From positions 1 to 64,000 of the forward strand of contig NZ_MBSO01000028.1 in assembly GCF_001695835.1 (NCBI RefSeq): 64,000 bases of DNA, given 5' to 3'. The translations under genes were made by a program, and so were the position numbers. The notes below the pieces were generated by a model, which had not been told where the DNA came from, ran no database searches, and was given only the letters and a program-made list of their open reading frames with translations. Below, in pieces: positions 53,432 through 62,563 of this stretch (positions within the stretch are counted from its first letter, which is position 1; each line of letters opens with the position of its first letter). This DNA is from Ensifer sp. LC11 (GTDB lineage: Bacteria > Pseudomonadota > Alphaproteobacteria > Rhizobiales > Rhizobiaceae).

Positions 53432-53667
53432 ATGACTAGAACAAGCAAACGCCTCTATGACCCTTTTGCGCAGTATCCGACGGCGGCGGATGGTTGGGCC
53501 GAACGCTCCTCAAAAGGTTCGGAAAGGGCGGCGAGCTTGTAGGGGCTGCTGGTGGGCAATATCTGGGTGAGAAGGTTGGAGCCGGACTCGGGGCGATTGT
53601 AAGGGATCCGAACCCGGCTGCAGTTGCAGCGGGCGTCATGACACCAGCAGAGCGGCGGGGCCTCTGA
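53432..53667 (+). pseudogene. Frameshifted remnant with tag-like N-terminus
   Basis: The frame starts MTRTSKRLYDPFAQYPTAAD, resembling the MIRNSKRGRG start of effector 1. It then runs out at a stop, while another frame continues LLKRFGKGGELVGAAGGQYL to a stop at 53667. I infer a small gene broken by a frameshift, perhaps another effector start. A ribosome binding site AAGGAATACCGG precedes the ATG. Confidence 0.45.
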
Positions 53668-53836
53668 CGCTGAAACAGCCGGGCACGCAGCATTTCGATT
53701 GGTAATCGCGAGCGCGAGCTAGAGTAGTGGATCGCTCCGTTACGCACAGCGGTAGCGTAGAACAAAAGCAGAATCAAGGCAGCGTTCGACGCTAAATTTC
53801 GGTCGAACCGACTGCTCTCCAACCGAGGTCAACAGG

Positions 53837-54073
53837 ATGAAACCAGAGGAACGGGCAGCGGCTGCACGCGCCATTCTCGACGTGCCCTATTTCGACGACA
53901 TCATGAACGAGCTGGAATGGGCGGCGATCAATGGCTGCATCCATGCCGGCCTCACCGACGATCAGGGCCGAGCGGCCTATGCCGCCGAGACCCGCGCCAT
54001 CCGAAACTTCCGGGCCAAGCTCAAGTTCCTGACGGAACAAGCCAAGGCTGACGGCAAGGGCGCACCCGCCTGA
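53837..54073 (+). CDS. Small phage protein before scaffold
   Basis: A 78-residue soluble helical protein starting MKPEERAAAARAILDVPYFD. It lies just before the scaffold-like gene in the direction of the late operon. No family recognised. Confidence 0.65.
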   Translation: MKPEERAAAARAILDVPYFDDIMNELEWAAINGCIHAGLTDDQGRAAYAAETRAIRNFRAKLKFLTEQAKADGKGAPA

Positions 54074-54154
54074 CGGGCAAGCGCTTTCACTGGGCATTCC
54101 ACCTCAGCGGCAACGACCGCAGCGGAATGCAACTCTTATCAAAAAGGTCACGCC

Positions 54155-55105
54155 ATGACGAACGATAGTGCCAACCTGCCTTTTGGCGGGAGCAAAACCG
54201 TTGACCCCGCGACCGGGCTTGACGATGCCAATCTCGATTTCTGGGAGCCCGAAGACGAGGCCAACCCGGGACCGGGCGAGGGGATCGACGACGGCGCGCA
54301 AGACATCCGTGGCGAGGGCCACGACGACCCCAACCATCCCGGCGACGAGCCGAGCGATCCTGACGAGGACGCGGCGGCCAACGACGACGAGGACTTTCTG
54401 GTCGTGCTCAAGGGCGGCGAGGAAGTGCCGTTTTCCGAGCTGAAGCTCGGCTACATGCGCGACCGCGACTACCGCCACAAGACACAGGACATCGCCAATC
54501 GCGGCCGGGTACTGGAAGGCATGGCAAACCGCGTGGCGCAATCGGCCAACGCCTTTGCCAATCTCATCGCCAGCCAGATCCCGCCCGAGCCGCCGGAACA
54601 TATGGCCGCACTCGACCCGGACGGCTATCGGCGGCAATGGGCGCTGCACCAGGCTGGGCTCGAGAGAATCGACGAGATCCTTTCGATAGCCGAGGCCCCG
54701 GCGACGGTGGTCGACGCGCTTTCTGAGGCCGCAAGCGACGAACAGCTCGCGGAAGAAAACGCCAAGCTGGTCGAAGCCTTTCCCGAAACGGCTGATGCGG
54801 AGGGGCGGCTTTCCTTCTTTGCCGGCGCCTTCGACGTGGCCGAGGCACTCGGCTTTTCGCAAGACGAGGTGCGCGAGGTCACCGACCATCGGCTTTTCAA
54901 GCTTGCCCACTATGCCCGCCTCGGCCTTGCCGCCGAGCAGGCAAAAAGGCGGGCGATGAGCAAGCTGAGCCAAGCACCGGCAACGGTGGCGCGGCCAAGG
55001 CCGGCCGGTAAGGCCGAGCAGTCGCTGGGCCGAAGCCGGGAGGCGATGAAGCGGCTTTCGAAAAGCGGCTCCATCCGCGACGCGATGGGCGTCGACTTCG
55101 ACTGA
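54155..55105 (+). CDS. Putative head scaffolding protein
   Basis: A 316-residue protein with a very acidic N-terminal third (Asp/Glu/Pro/Gly-rich, with DPDEDAAANDDEDFLV), then helices EVPFSELKLGYMRDRDYRHK and RRQWALHQAGLERIDEILSI, and a basic C-terminus (RSREAMKRLSKSGSIRDAMG). This polarity and its position directly before the capsid gene are typical of prohead scaffolds. Not identified by family. Confidence 0.75.
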   Translation: MTNDSANLPFGGSKTVDPATGLDDANLDFWEPEDEANPGPGEGIDDGAQDIRGEGHDDPNHPGDEPSDPDEDAAANDDEDFLVVLKGGEEVPFSELKLGYMRDRDYRHKTQDIANRGRVLEGMANRVAQSANAFANLIASQIPPEPPEHMAALDPDGYRRQWALHQAGLERIDEILSIAEAPATVVDALSEAASDEQLAEENAKLVEAFPETADAEGRLSFFAGAFDVAEALGFSQDEVREVTDHRLFKLAHYARLGLAAEQAKRRAMSKLSQAPATVARPRPAGKAEQSLGRSREAMKRLSKSGSIRDAMGVDFD

Positions 55106-55280
55106 CCGCGGCGGGCGGCCGCAGACGGCTCATCACAAACAGAGTCCGGAAAGCCTTCTATCTGTTTGTTTTCGCTGAATTCCGTTCCGCACCCGCGCCA
55201 CCCAACCAAAACTGATCTCGCAGCGTACGCGCCGTCTGGCGCGGGCGCCTTCGAACATCCCAACAATCAAGGACACTATC

Positions 55281-56276
55281 ATGGCTGTCGTAGCAAACAC
55301 CTTCACGACCTCGCAGGCCGTGGGCAACCGCGAGGACCTTTCCGACGTCGTTTCCCGCGTCACGCCCGAGGATACGCCGATCTATTCGCTGATCGAAAAG
55401 GGCAAGTGCAACACGCACCACCCGGAATGGGAGACGGACGAACTGGCCGCCCCCGGCGAAAACATCCGCCAGGAAGGCGACGAATACACTTTCGGCGCCA
55501 TCATCGCGCCGACCAGGCTTGGCAACTACACCCAGATCCTGCGCAAGGACTGGATCATCTCCGCGACCCAGGAGGTGGTGGCCGAAGCCGGCAACGTGCA
55601 GAAGCGCAAGTACCAGAAGCTGAAGAAGGGCGTGGAGATCCGCAAGGACCTGGAATATGCGATCGCCGACACCAATGCTTCGGTCTCGGGTGCCACCCGC
55701 GAGTTCGGCTCGCTGCCGACGTGGCTCACGACCAACGTTTCGCGCGGGGCAGGCGGCGCCAATGGCGGCTACAACCCGACGACCGGGCTGACCGTGGCGC
55801 CGACCGACGGCACGCAGCGCCCCTTCACCAAGGCGATCCTCGACCAGGTGATGCAGACGGGCTACCAGAACGGCGCCAACTTCCGCCACGTCTCGGTTTC
55901 GCCTTACGTGAAATCGGTCTTCGTCACCTTCATGTCCGACGCCAATGTGGCGCCGTTCCGCTACGCCGTCTCGCAAGGCGGCGAGCGCAACACGATCGTG
56001 GCGACCGCCGACTACTACGAAGGCCCGTTCGGTACGGTCATGATCCACCCGAACCGGGTGCAGGCGGGCAACGCCAAGCTCGCGCGCAATGCCTACTTCC
56101 TCGACACCGACATGCTTTCCTTCCTCTGGCTGCGCCAGATCCAGGAAGACAAGGCGGTCGCCAAGACCGGCGACGCCGACAAGGGCGTGATCATCGGCGA
56201 GGGCACGCTAAAGGTGCACAACGAAAAGGGCCTCGGCGTCGCGGCTGATCTGTTCGGGCTGAGTGCGGCGAGCTGA
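55281..56276 (+). CDS. Major capsid protein, SU10/DUF5309 type
   Basis: A 331-residue HK97-fold capsid protein of the DUF5309 (SU10 major capsid) family: VVSRVTPEDTPIYSLIEKGK, PTRLGNYTQILRKDWIISAT, VSPYVKSVFVTFMSDANVAP and a C-terminal KTGDADKGVIIGEGTLKVHN. The second half (from about residue 150) is duplicated at 59236 and 61905. A stem follows the stop. Confidence 0.92.
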   Translation: MAVVANTFTTSQAVGNREDLSDVVSRVTPEDTPIYSLIEKGKCNTHHPEWETDELAAPGENIRQEGDEYTFGAIIAPTRLGNYTQILRKDWIISATQEVVAEAGNVQKRKYQKLKKGVEIRKDLEYAIADTNASVSGATREFGSLPTWLTTNVSRGAGGANGGYNPTTGLTVAPTDGTQRPFTKAILDQVMQTGYQNGANFRHVSVSPYVKSVFVTFMSDANVAPFRYAVSQGGERNTIVATADYYEGPFGTVMIHPNRVQAGNAKLARNAYFLDTDMLSFLWLRQIQEDKAVAKTGDADKGVIIGEGTLKVHNEKGLGVAADLFGLSAAS

Positions 56277-56311
56277 TTGCGGCTGGAGCCGGACCGCGGC
56301 GCTGGTGGCTT

Positions 56312-56333
56312 GAGCGGCTTCAAGGAGCCGCTC
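56312..56333 (+). terminator. Hairpin after the capsid gene
   Basis: GAGCGGCT and AGCCGCTC pair around a 6-nt loop, 35 bp past the capsid stop. Possible attenuator between the abundant capsid gene and the downstream effector. Confidence 0.5.
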
Positions 56334-56409
56334 TCGCTCGTCAGCGGTCCGCGTGGCGGCGCTTGTAAGTAACGCGCACAGAACGAAACAGACCCAAGAG
56401 AGGTGCAAT

Positions 56410-57225
56410 GTGGCCAAACAAGACAAACCGCTGAACTCGATGGGGCTTCCCGTCAGAATTCAGTCCGTTCGAGAGGCTATCAAGTATTTTGACGAAAACC
56501 CGGTGTTGACGAACAGCACGCCGATTGCGGACGCGAAGGCGCCGCGCGGCGAGGGGGCTCAATTCCGCCACCCTCAGCCGAGCGAACTCATGAGCGGGGA
56601 CTTCCGCAAGGCGCCGATGCACTTTCGCGGCACGCTGACGGATACTACCCGGTTCACCAAGGAACCCCAGGTGCCTGCTGACCGCCTCAATGCAATTACG
56701 CCGCATGACAAGCTTTCGGACAACATCGCGTTGCGTCTGAAGCGAGATCTGCAACGGGATCTGATGATGACCGAACAGGACGCTGCCGCCTTCGTAGGAA
56801 ATTTCGACCACGAAAGCGGCGGATTCGGACGCGTGTTCGGCAATTTGTGGCAAAATGGCCGGGTAAACGGAAATGCTTATGGCTATCCGCAATGGGACGA
56901 TCGCAGGGAAGCTTTCTTCAACTGGGCGAAAGAGCGCGGGCTGCCGCCCGAATCCTATGAGGCAAATTATGGCTTCATAAAGCACGAGCTCCTCAATGGT
57001 GAGCGAGGTGTGCGGGAGCCGTTGTCGACTGCCAAGGATATCGACGACGCTACATACGTCGTCGCCGAGAAATACGAGCGTCCCAACCCCGCCAAGATGA
57101 AGCTTGGTGAACGTCAAGCGCTAGCGCGGCGAGCGCTGCAGCTTCCGGATTACTCTGTCGAGACACCCGTTCCCCCTGCCAATCCGATGCGCAATCCTAT
57201 CTCAGATCCACCCTGGCGGCGCTAG
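56410..57225 (+). CDS. Putative effector 3, phage tail-lysozyme domain
   Basis: A 271-residue protein. The C-terminal half matches the phage tail-tip lysozyme domain: FVGNFDHESGGFGRVFGN with the catalytic-type glutamate, then NGNAYGYPQWDDRREAFFNW, and a helical end. Tail lysozymes cut peptidoglycan. The N-terminal half is Pro/charge-rich with no tag like the portal-linked effectors. It starts with GTG after a GAGAGG site. Position directly after the capsid and before a secreted immunity-like gene suggests an effector rather than a structural tail protein. Confidence 0.75.
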   Translation: MAKQDKPLNSMGLPVRIQSVREAIKYFDENPVLTNSTPIADAKAPRGEGAQFRHPQPSELMSGDFRKAPMHFRGTLTDTTRFTKEPQVPADRLNAITPHDKLSDNIALRLKRDLQRDLMMTEQDAAAFVGNFDHESGGFGRVFGNLWQNGRVNGNAYGYPQWDDRREAFFNWAKERGLPPESYEANYGFIKHELLNGERGVREPLSTAKDIDDATYVVAEKYERPNPAKMKLGERQALARRALQLPDYSVETPVPPANPMRNPISDPPWRR

Positions 57226-57527
57226 GCGGCATCAAAGGCGTGGCGGTGGCCGAAGGATACCCGTGTGGTCGTTCACACGAGTCCGTTGCCATCGCCGAGT
57301 TCGTCACGGCACGAACGGCGATAGCTGTGGTTGATTGTGCCGGGCTAGAGATGCGATTTCTTCTCAACGATCTCTTGTGCTCGTTCTCTTAATGTTCTAC
57401 AAATTTTGCGAGTGAACAAAGGGGTGAGCGTACCGGTCGAATTCGTCGGTGCGCTGAGTATTGACCCCGGCATGCATTCTCAATTTTCCATTCATTAGAG
57501 ACGTCCGGCGTTGGCCTTGGAGGGATC
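57226..57527. promoter_or_regulatory. Leader between effector 3 and its partner, with conserved 18-mer
   Basis: About 300 bp without a gene. At 57383-57400 lies GTTCTCTTAATGTTCTAC, which matches GTTCCTGAAATGTTCTAC at 60563 and 63207, each 114-127 bp before a partner gene of the same family. It may be a promoter or regulator site for the secreted partner. Confidence 0.6.
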
Positions 57528-59177
57528 GTGTTCAGGTGGTGCGTGTCGGCCCTGGCGGCCTTGTTTGTCTTGAGTTCGGCGATCCCGGCGGCATCTTCGC
57601 AAGCGTCATCCGCCAGTGCAAAGCAGGTGTTTGGCGCGTTCCTCGCCTGCAAGGCGGACATCTTTTCGCTTCTCGGCAGTGACAGGGCGGATTTTGGCGC
57701 AGCAGTGATCGGGCCCTACGATTGGAGCATTTCGGACGGCGTCACAGGGCAAACGATCGCGTTTGCGGCGCCTGTCGACGTCGGTGGCCTGCCGCTCACC
57801 GGTTATGTCCAGTTTGAGGCCGTCGGCATTGCTGTTCCGCACTTCGCATGGGGTTTTGAGGTCGAACGGCGCGTATCTGACGTCGCCAAGGCGATCGAGG
57901 GAATGCTTCCCGGTGCCAGGTTCGTGGCCCAGGATGGTGGTGCGCTCGAGTTGAAGCTCGATGCCCAATCGGTTCCACAGGGCGACGCATCGGTCGCGCC
58001 GGAGGACAGTTACAGAAAAATCGTCGTTCACCAGGCGAACAGCCCTTTACGATCCCTCGTAATGTGTGACGCGTCCAAGGATCGAATGGCGGAATTGGCG
58101 ATCGATGAGGAGACTGGCAGGAGGCGCCTCCCGGCAGCGGAAGATCTGTTTCCGTCGGTGAGGCGGCCAGCCGTCAAGACCAACCACATTCTTGACGCGT
58201 TCGTCGCCTGCAAGCCCTCTTTCTTCGAGGTGTTGAAGGCTGAAAGACGCATCTTTCCGCGCGTCCGGATCGAGCCTTGGGAGAGCCCGGACAATGCGCC
58301 TCACATTCCCGAAGCGGAGAACACCTACAACGAAACCGTGACATTCGAACACCCGGTCGAGATTGGTGGCCTCCGCATCGTCCGGTTCCTTCAACGAAAG
58401 ACGGTTCAGTCTGGTGAACCGACGCGCTTTGCCTGGGCCTTTCAGGTCGCTCAAACGCCCGATGGAGTCGCTCGTGCTATCTCGGCTCAGTACGGTGTGA
58501 GATTTACGGATTACTGGAGTTTGGTTGACAAGGATGTCGGTGCCACGCCGGTTTCGCAGCACCTGACGTTGCGTTCCTACTTTGATCCCGATGAGCAGGC
58601 GACGGTGACCTGCGCACCCGACGAAGCCGAGACGAGGGACTTTCGCCTGCCGGAAGGAGCCGAGACCTTCGGCTGGGCCCCACTTGGGCCGCCACCGGTG
58701 AGCCGCGGCAACCGGCTGATCAATGCCTTGCTGCAATGCCGGTTGGATTTCTTCGAGGCGTTGGGCGAGGAAAGGAATGCCTTCGGCAAGGTGGCGTTTA
58801 AGGAGGCCGCCGGCCCATACCGCAGGGATGGAGACGCAGCGCGTGCGCCAATGCGCGTGGCGTTCGAAAAGCCGGTCTATGCCTCGGGCTTCATGCTGAC
58901 CGGATACATTCAGCGGCGCGTGAATGTTGCAGGCGAGATGAAACTGAGATGGGGTTTTCAATCACCGCTCAATATGAGCAGAATCGAAAGCACTGCCGAG
59001 GGGCGCACAGGAAGCGTTCGTGTGGCCGGAAAGGGGTGGTTACTCGACCTGGAGACCGACGAAACCGGCTACACGCCGTCTCCGGATCTTGAGTTTGACG
59101 AGGGCTTCCTGGGCTGCACGACGCCGCTCGCATCAGGCATGGAACCGCCGAAATCCGGCGATCTCTTTCTCAAATAA
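57528..59177 (+). CDS. Secreted three-repeat protein, putative immunity for effector 3
   Basis: A 549-residue protein with a signal peptide ending near AIPAASSQ. Three homologous domains of about 176 residues begin near residues 32, 219 and 395: FGAFLACKADIFSLL, DAFVACKPSFFEVLKAERR and NALLQCRLDFFEALGEERN. Each then has a strand motif like GLPLTGYVQ and HFAWGFEV. Single-domain relatives sit behind the DUF2778 effectors at 60702 and 63339. Export to the periplasm suits neutralising a peptidoglycan-targeting effector. GTG start after GGAGGG. No known family recognised. Confidence 0.65.
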   Translation: MFRWCVSALAALFVLSSAIPAASSQASSASAKQVFGAFLACKADIFSLLGSDRADFGAAVIGPYDWSISDGVTGQTIAFAAPVDVGGLPLTGYVQFEAVGIAVPHFAWGFEVERRVSDVAKAIEGMLPGARFVAQDGGALELKLDAQSVPQGDASVAPEDSYRKIVVHQANSPLRSLVMCDASKDRMAELAIDEETGRRRLPAAEDLFPSVRRPAVKTNHILDAFVACKPSFFEVLKAERRIFPRVRIEPWESPDNAPHIPEAENTYNETVTFEHPVEIGGLRIVRFLQRKTVQSGEPTRFAWAFQVAQTPDGVARAISAQYGVRFTDYWSLVDKDVGATPVSQHLTLRSYFDPDEQATVTCAPDEAETRDFRLPEGAETFGWAPLGPPPVSRGNRLINALLQCRLDFFEALGEERNAFGKVAFKEAAGPYRRDGDAARAPMRVAFEKPVYASGFMLTGYIQRRVNVAGEMKLRWGFQSPLNMSRIESTAEGRTGSVRVAGKGWLLDLETDETGYTPSPDLEFDEGFLGCTTPLASGMEPPKSGDLFLK

Positions 59178-59235
59178 GACACGGGAAGGGTGCCGTAGAA
59201 CTGTAATAGACTCTTCGGCCAACGCCATTGCGCGT

Positions 59236-59774
59236 TTCGCGCGGGGCGGGCGGCGCCAATGGCGGCTACAACCCGACGACCGGGCTGACGGTGGCGCCGA
59301 CCGACGGCACTTGAGCTTCCCTTCACCAAGGCGATCCTCGACCAGGTGATGCAGACGGGCTACCAGAACGGCGCCAACTTCCGCCACGTCTCGGTTTCGC
59401 CCTACGTGAAATCGGTCTTCGTCACCTTCATGTCCGACGCCAACGTGGCGCCATTCCGCTACGCCGTCTCGCAAGGCGGCGAGCGCAACACGATCGTGGC
59501 GACCGCCGACTACTATGAAGGCCCGTTCGGCACCGTGATGATCCACCCAAACCGGGTGCAGGCGGGCAATGCCAAGCTCGCGCGCAACGCCTATTTCCTC
59601 GACACCGACATGCTTTCCTTCCTCTGGCTGCGCCAGATCCAAGAAGACAAGGCGGTGGCCAAGACCGGCGACGCCGACAAGGGCGTGATCATCGGCGAGG
59701 GCACGCTGGAGGTGCACAACGAAAAGGGTCTCGGCGTTGCGGCCGACCTGTTCGGGCTGAGTGCGGCGAGCTGA
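59236..59774 (+). repeat. Duplicated capsid 3' half, copy 1
   Basis: Nearly identical in DNA to 55738-56276 (capsid residues about 153-331). An early change (acggcacttgagcttccc for acggcacgcagcgcccc) breaks the frame, but the last 142 codons are intact. It lies between the three-repeat gene and the first DUF2778 effector. Confidence 0.92.
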
Positions 59775-59792
59775 TTCTTCGCAGAGAAGCAC

Positions 59793-59836
59793 GGTGGCGT
59801 CATCAACCTCGCTTACGGGCGAGGGTGATGACCACC
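59793..59836 (+). terminator. Hairpin after capsid copy 1
   Basis: GGTGGCGTCATCAACCTCGC pairs with the stretch ending GAGGGTGATGACCACC. A related stem sits after capsid copy 2 at 62462. It may end or attenuate transcription before the effector. Confidence 0.55.
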
Positions 59837-59894
59837 GTTTAGGAAGCGGATGACACTACTGATAATCTCACAGTCTAGAAGAAGGGATAATACG

Positions 59895-60485
59895 TTGGAT
59901 CAAAGCAACAGTGGCAAAAAAATCAAACTTCACTTCGATGGCAAGCGGCTGAACGCTACCGAGAACGGGCGCTACGCCGGGGGGTGGGATGGGGTAGCCG
60001 GCAGGCCGGGCAAGCAGGGGCCAGAGAACCAGAAGCGGACCAACGTAGGCCCCATCCCCGAAGGCGTTTATGACGTGGAACAGTTGCAGTATCCCCCGCA
60101 GGACAGTTGGGAGCGTTTCGAGAGTTGGATGGGCGAGGGGGAATGGCCAGGCTTGGAGAAGACCTGGGACAATTCGAGAGCGTTTCTGAAGAAAAAATCG
60201 ATCGCCGATCCAGCGACTGCGCATCGAAACGGCTTTTCGATCCATGGCGGCAAGGATCCGGGGTCGAACGGCTGCATCGATCTGACAAGCGGGATGGACG
60301 GATTCGCGGACTTCTATCGCAACACTGGGCAATCGGCGGAGTTGAACGTGTCCTATCCCGAATACGACCCCGACAAACAGGAGGATGGAAAGGCGGCCTC
60401 CGAGACGGGCGGCCGCTGGGAGCCCGATGGCGCGAGCAGCCGGCGCAGTTTCTCACTGCGAGACGCGCTCCGCTTCTGGGAGTGA
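59895..60485 (+). CDS. Putative effector 4, DUF2778/Tlde1-like L,D-transpeptidase
   Basis: A 196-residue protein. KIKLHFDGKRLNATENG at the start and the catalytic motif FSIHGGKDPGSNGCIDL near residues 114-130 (H117, S124, G126, C127) match the DUF2778 domain of Tlde1 effectors. Those enzymes alter peptidoglycan precursors in the target periplasm. GPIPEGVYDVEQLQY is a further family motif. No signal peptide, as expected for an effector that is delivered by another route. TTG start with GAAGGGATAA upstream; an ATG at 59850 is less likely because the paralogue at 62564 begins at the same place. Confidence 0.8.
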   Translation: MDQSNSGKKIKLHFDGKRLNATENGRYAGGWDGVAGRPGKQGPENQKRTNVGPIPEGVYDVEQLQYPPQDSWERFESWMGEGEWPGLEKTWDNSRAFLKKKSIADPATAHRNGFSIHGGKDPGSNGCIDLTSGMDGFADFYRNTGQSAELNVSYPEYDPDKQEDGKAASETGGRWEPDGASSRRSFSLRDALRFWE

Positions 60486-60562
60486 TGTCTTGGGAGGGGC
60501 GCAGATCCGGCCAGAGCATATGTCGCAACGCGGCTGCACGCGGGGAAATTCCCCTTGCAAAC

Positions 60563-60580
60563 GTTCCTGAAATGTTCTAC
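60563..60580 (+). promoter_or_regulatory. Conserved 18-mer before the partner of effector 4
   Basis: GTTCCTGAAATGTTCTAC, identical to the stretch at 63207-63224 and close to 57383-57400. It lies 122 bp before the partner gene start. Confidence 0.6.
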
Positions 60581-60701
60581 CTGTTATGCGAGTACGATCG
60601 CCGATCATAATCGCACTGGTAGCACACGGCGGGTGCGCTGATGATGACCCCATGCACGGGTTCGGCGGCCAGATGTGGCGGCGTGAGCCCAGGGAGGATG
60701 C

Positions 60702-61373
60702 TTGTTCAAAGGTGTGGTTAAGGCGCTCTCGGCGCTGTGGATCGTCGGTTTTTGGTCACCCGTTCACGCGGGGGCGGAGCGCGCGGTCGAAGCGCTGTTT
60801 GCCTGCGACATCGGTTTCTTCGAGGTTTTCGCGAGCGAACGAGCGGCGTTTAGCCCTCGGGAAGTCAGGATCAGCTATCTTTCGGAGCAGCGTATCGAGA
60901 TCGTCAAATTCGATCCGCCGGTGGAGGCGCTTGGCCTTCGCCTTACCGGCTACCGGCAGCAGACAGGCTTTTACTATGGCGCGCGGCCGACCTCTTTTGA
61001 ATGGGGGTTTCAGGTTGATGAAACGCCTGCGGGCGCTGCGCTCGCCCTTCGGGACCATTTCCCCGAAGGCTTTGAAGGCGGCGATGAGAGTCTGATGGCA
61101 TTAAAGTTCCCGCCGGTAACCCACAGAAGCTTCTCTGTTTCCAAGCCGAGGCTGGCCGGGGAAACCGGCGCCGATTTGCACTGCTCTGTATCGCGAGAGA
61201 ACCTCGACAACATCTGGGCGCTGCCGGATGTCGTCAACCAGTTTTCCGAGGAATGGGACACCAAGGGCCGATGGTGGGTGCGGATCATCGACTGGTTTCT
61301 CGTTAGAGGACGCGAGATTCGAGATCTTGTCGCTGCTACCGACCTGACGCGAAACAGGCACCACTTCGGCTGA
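60702..61373 (+). CDS. Secreted single-repeat protein, putative immunity for effector 4
   Basis: A 223-residue protein with a signal peptide (LWIVGFWSPVHAGAERA). The mature part is one unit of the family seen three times at 57528: ALFACDIGFFEVFASERAAF, FDPPVEALGLRLTGYRQQTG and SFEWGFQVDETPAGAALALR. TTG start with GGGAGG just upstream. Pairing with a periplasm-acting effector fits an immunity role similar to Tldi1, though the sequences need not be related. Confidence 0.7.
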   Translation: MFKGVVKALSALWIVGFWSPVHAGAERAVEALFACDIGFFEVFASERAAFSPREVRISYLSEQRIEIVKFDPPVEALGLRLTGYRQQTGFYYGARPTSFEWGFQVDETPAGAALALRDHFPEGFEGGDESLMALKFPPVTHRSFSVSKPRLAGETGADLHCSVSRENLDNIWALPDVVNQFSEEWDTKGRWWVRIIDWFLVRGREIRDLVAATDLTRNRHHFG

Positions 61374-61630
61374 AGTCTGGCGAACTGATTGGCGGGCGCG
61401 ATGTGTCTGGCGGGCGTTTTATCCATCCTTTGTTGTTTCGGTACCGCGCAAAAGAGAAGGCGTCGTGAAGAAGTGGCTAATTGGTCTACACCGCTGTCGC
61501 CCCGGATTTCAGGCGAGAAGTGGGCAGAATCAGCTTGCCAAGGTTCTGCGGTTGCGCACTGGCGCAGAGCCGGTCGAAGGTGGTCGCTGGGGGCTCGGTC
61601 TGACGACCGAGGATACGGGCTGTGCGCCGG
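61374..61630. other. Gap between units, nothing recognisable
   Basis: About 260 bp between the partner of effector 4 and the start of the second repeated unit. No gene is supported. Confidence 0.4.
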
Positions 61631-61870
61631 GGCTTTCAATCACCGGACGACATGCGCAGGATCGAACGCACCGCCGAAGGGCGCACAGGAAGCGTTCGTG
61701 TGTCCGCCAAGGGGTGGTTGTTCGACTTGGAGACCGACGAGACCGGCTACACGCCTTCTCCGAATCTCGAGTTTGACGAGGGCTTCCTGGGGTGCACGAC
61801 GCCGCTCGCCTCAGGCAAGGCACCGCCGAAATCCGACAACCTTTTTCTAAAAGAGGACACGGGAAGGGTG
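61631..61870 (+). pseudogene. 3' fragment of the three-repeat partner gene
   Basis: Matches the end of the gene at 57528: RIERTAEGRTGSVRVSAKGW, then DLETDETGYTPSPNLEFDEG and TTPLASG. The homology runs on into the same downstream sequence, gacacgggaagggtgccg, as after the full gene. The original stop is lost in this copy. Confidence 0.85.
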
Positions 61871-61904
61871 CCGTAGAACCGTATCGGGCTCTTGGTCAGC
61901 GGAT

Positions 61905-62447
61905 CGCGGACGTCTCGCGCGGGGCCGGCGGCGCCAATGGCGGCTACAACCCGACGACCGGGCTGACGGTGGCGCCGACCGACGGCACGCAGCGCCCCTT
62001 CACCAAGGCGATCCTCGACCAGGTGATGCAGACGGGCTACCAGAACGGCGCCAACTTCCGCCACGTCTCGGTCTCGCCCTACGTGAAATCGGTCTTCGTC
62101 ACCTTCATGTCCGACGCCAACGTGGCGCCGTTTCGCTATGCCGTCTCGCAAGGCGGCGAGCGCAACACGATCGTGGCGACCGCCGACTACTACGAAGGCC
62201 CGTTCGGCACTGTGATGATCCACCCAAACCGGGTGCAGGCGGGCAACGCCAAGCTCGCGCGCAACGCCTATTTCCTCGACACCGACATGCTTTCCTTCCT
62301 CTGGCTGCGCCAGATCCAGGAAGACAAGGCGGTCGCCAAGACCGGCGACGCCGACAAGGGCGTGATCATCGGCGAGGGCACGCTGAAGGTCGAAAAAGGG
62401 CCTCGGCGTTGCGGCCGACCTCTTCGGGCTGAGTGCTGCGAGCTGAT
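61905..62447 (+). repeat. Duplicated capsid 3' half, copy 2
   Basis: Nearly identical to 55738-56276 and to 59236-59774. The capsid frame is intact from VSRGAGGANGGYN through most of the copy, then a 7-base loss (aaggtcgaaaaaggg for aaggtgcacaacgaaaaggg) breaks the end. It lies before the second DUF2778 effector. Confidence 0.92.
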
Positions 62448-62461
62448 TTTTCAAAGCAGCT

Positions 62462-62508
62462 GGCAATCGCATCATCATCCTCCCTTGCGGGTGAGGGTGA
62501 TGATCGCC
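62462..62508 (+). terminator. Hairpin after capsid copy 2
   Basis: gcatcatcatcctc pairs with gagggtgatgatcgc around a short loop, at the same place as the stem after capsid copy 1. The stem is kept while its sequence has changed, which suggests a function. Confidence 0.5.
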
Positions 62509-62563
62509 GCAACGAGACGGCCCACTTTGAACGCTGACGCAGATTGCAAGACGGAAAGATGCA

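Noticed and set aside
53438-53822. Minus-strand 128-codon frame
   Set aside because: It is a shadow of the frameshifted remnant and lacks a start signal.
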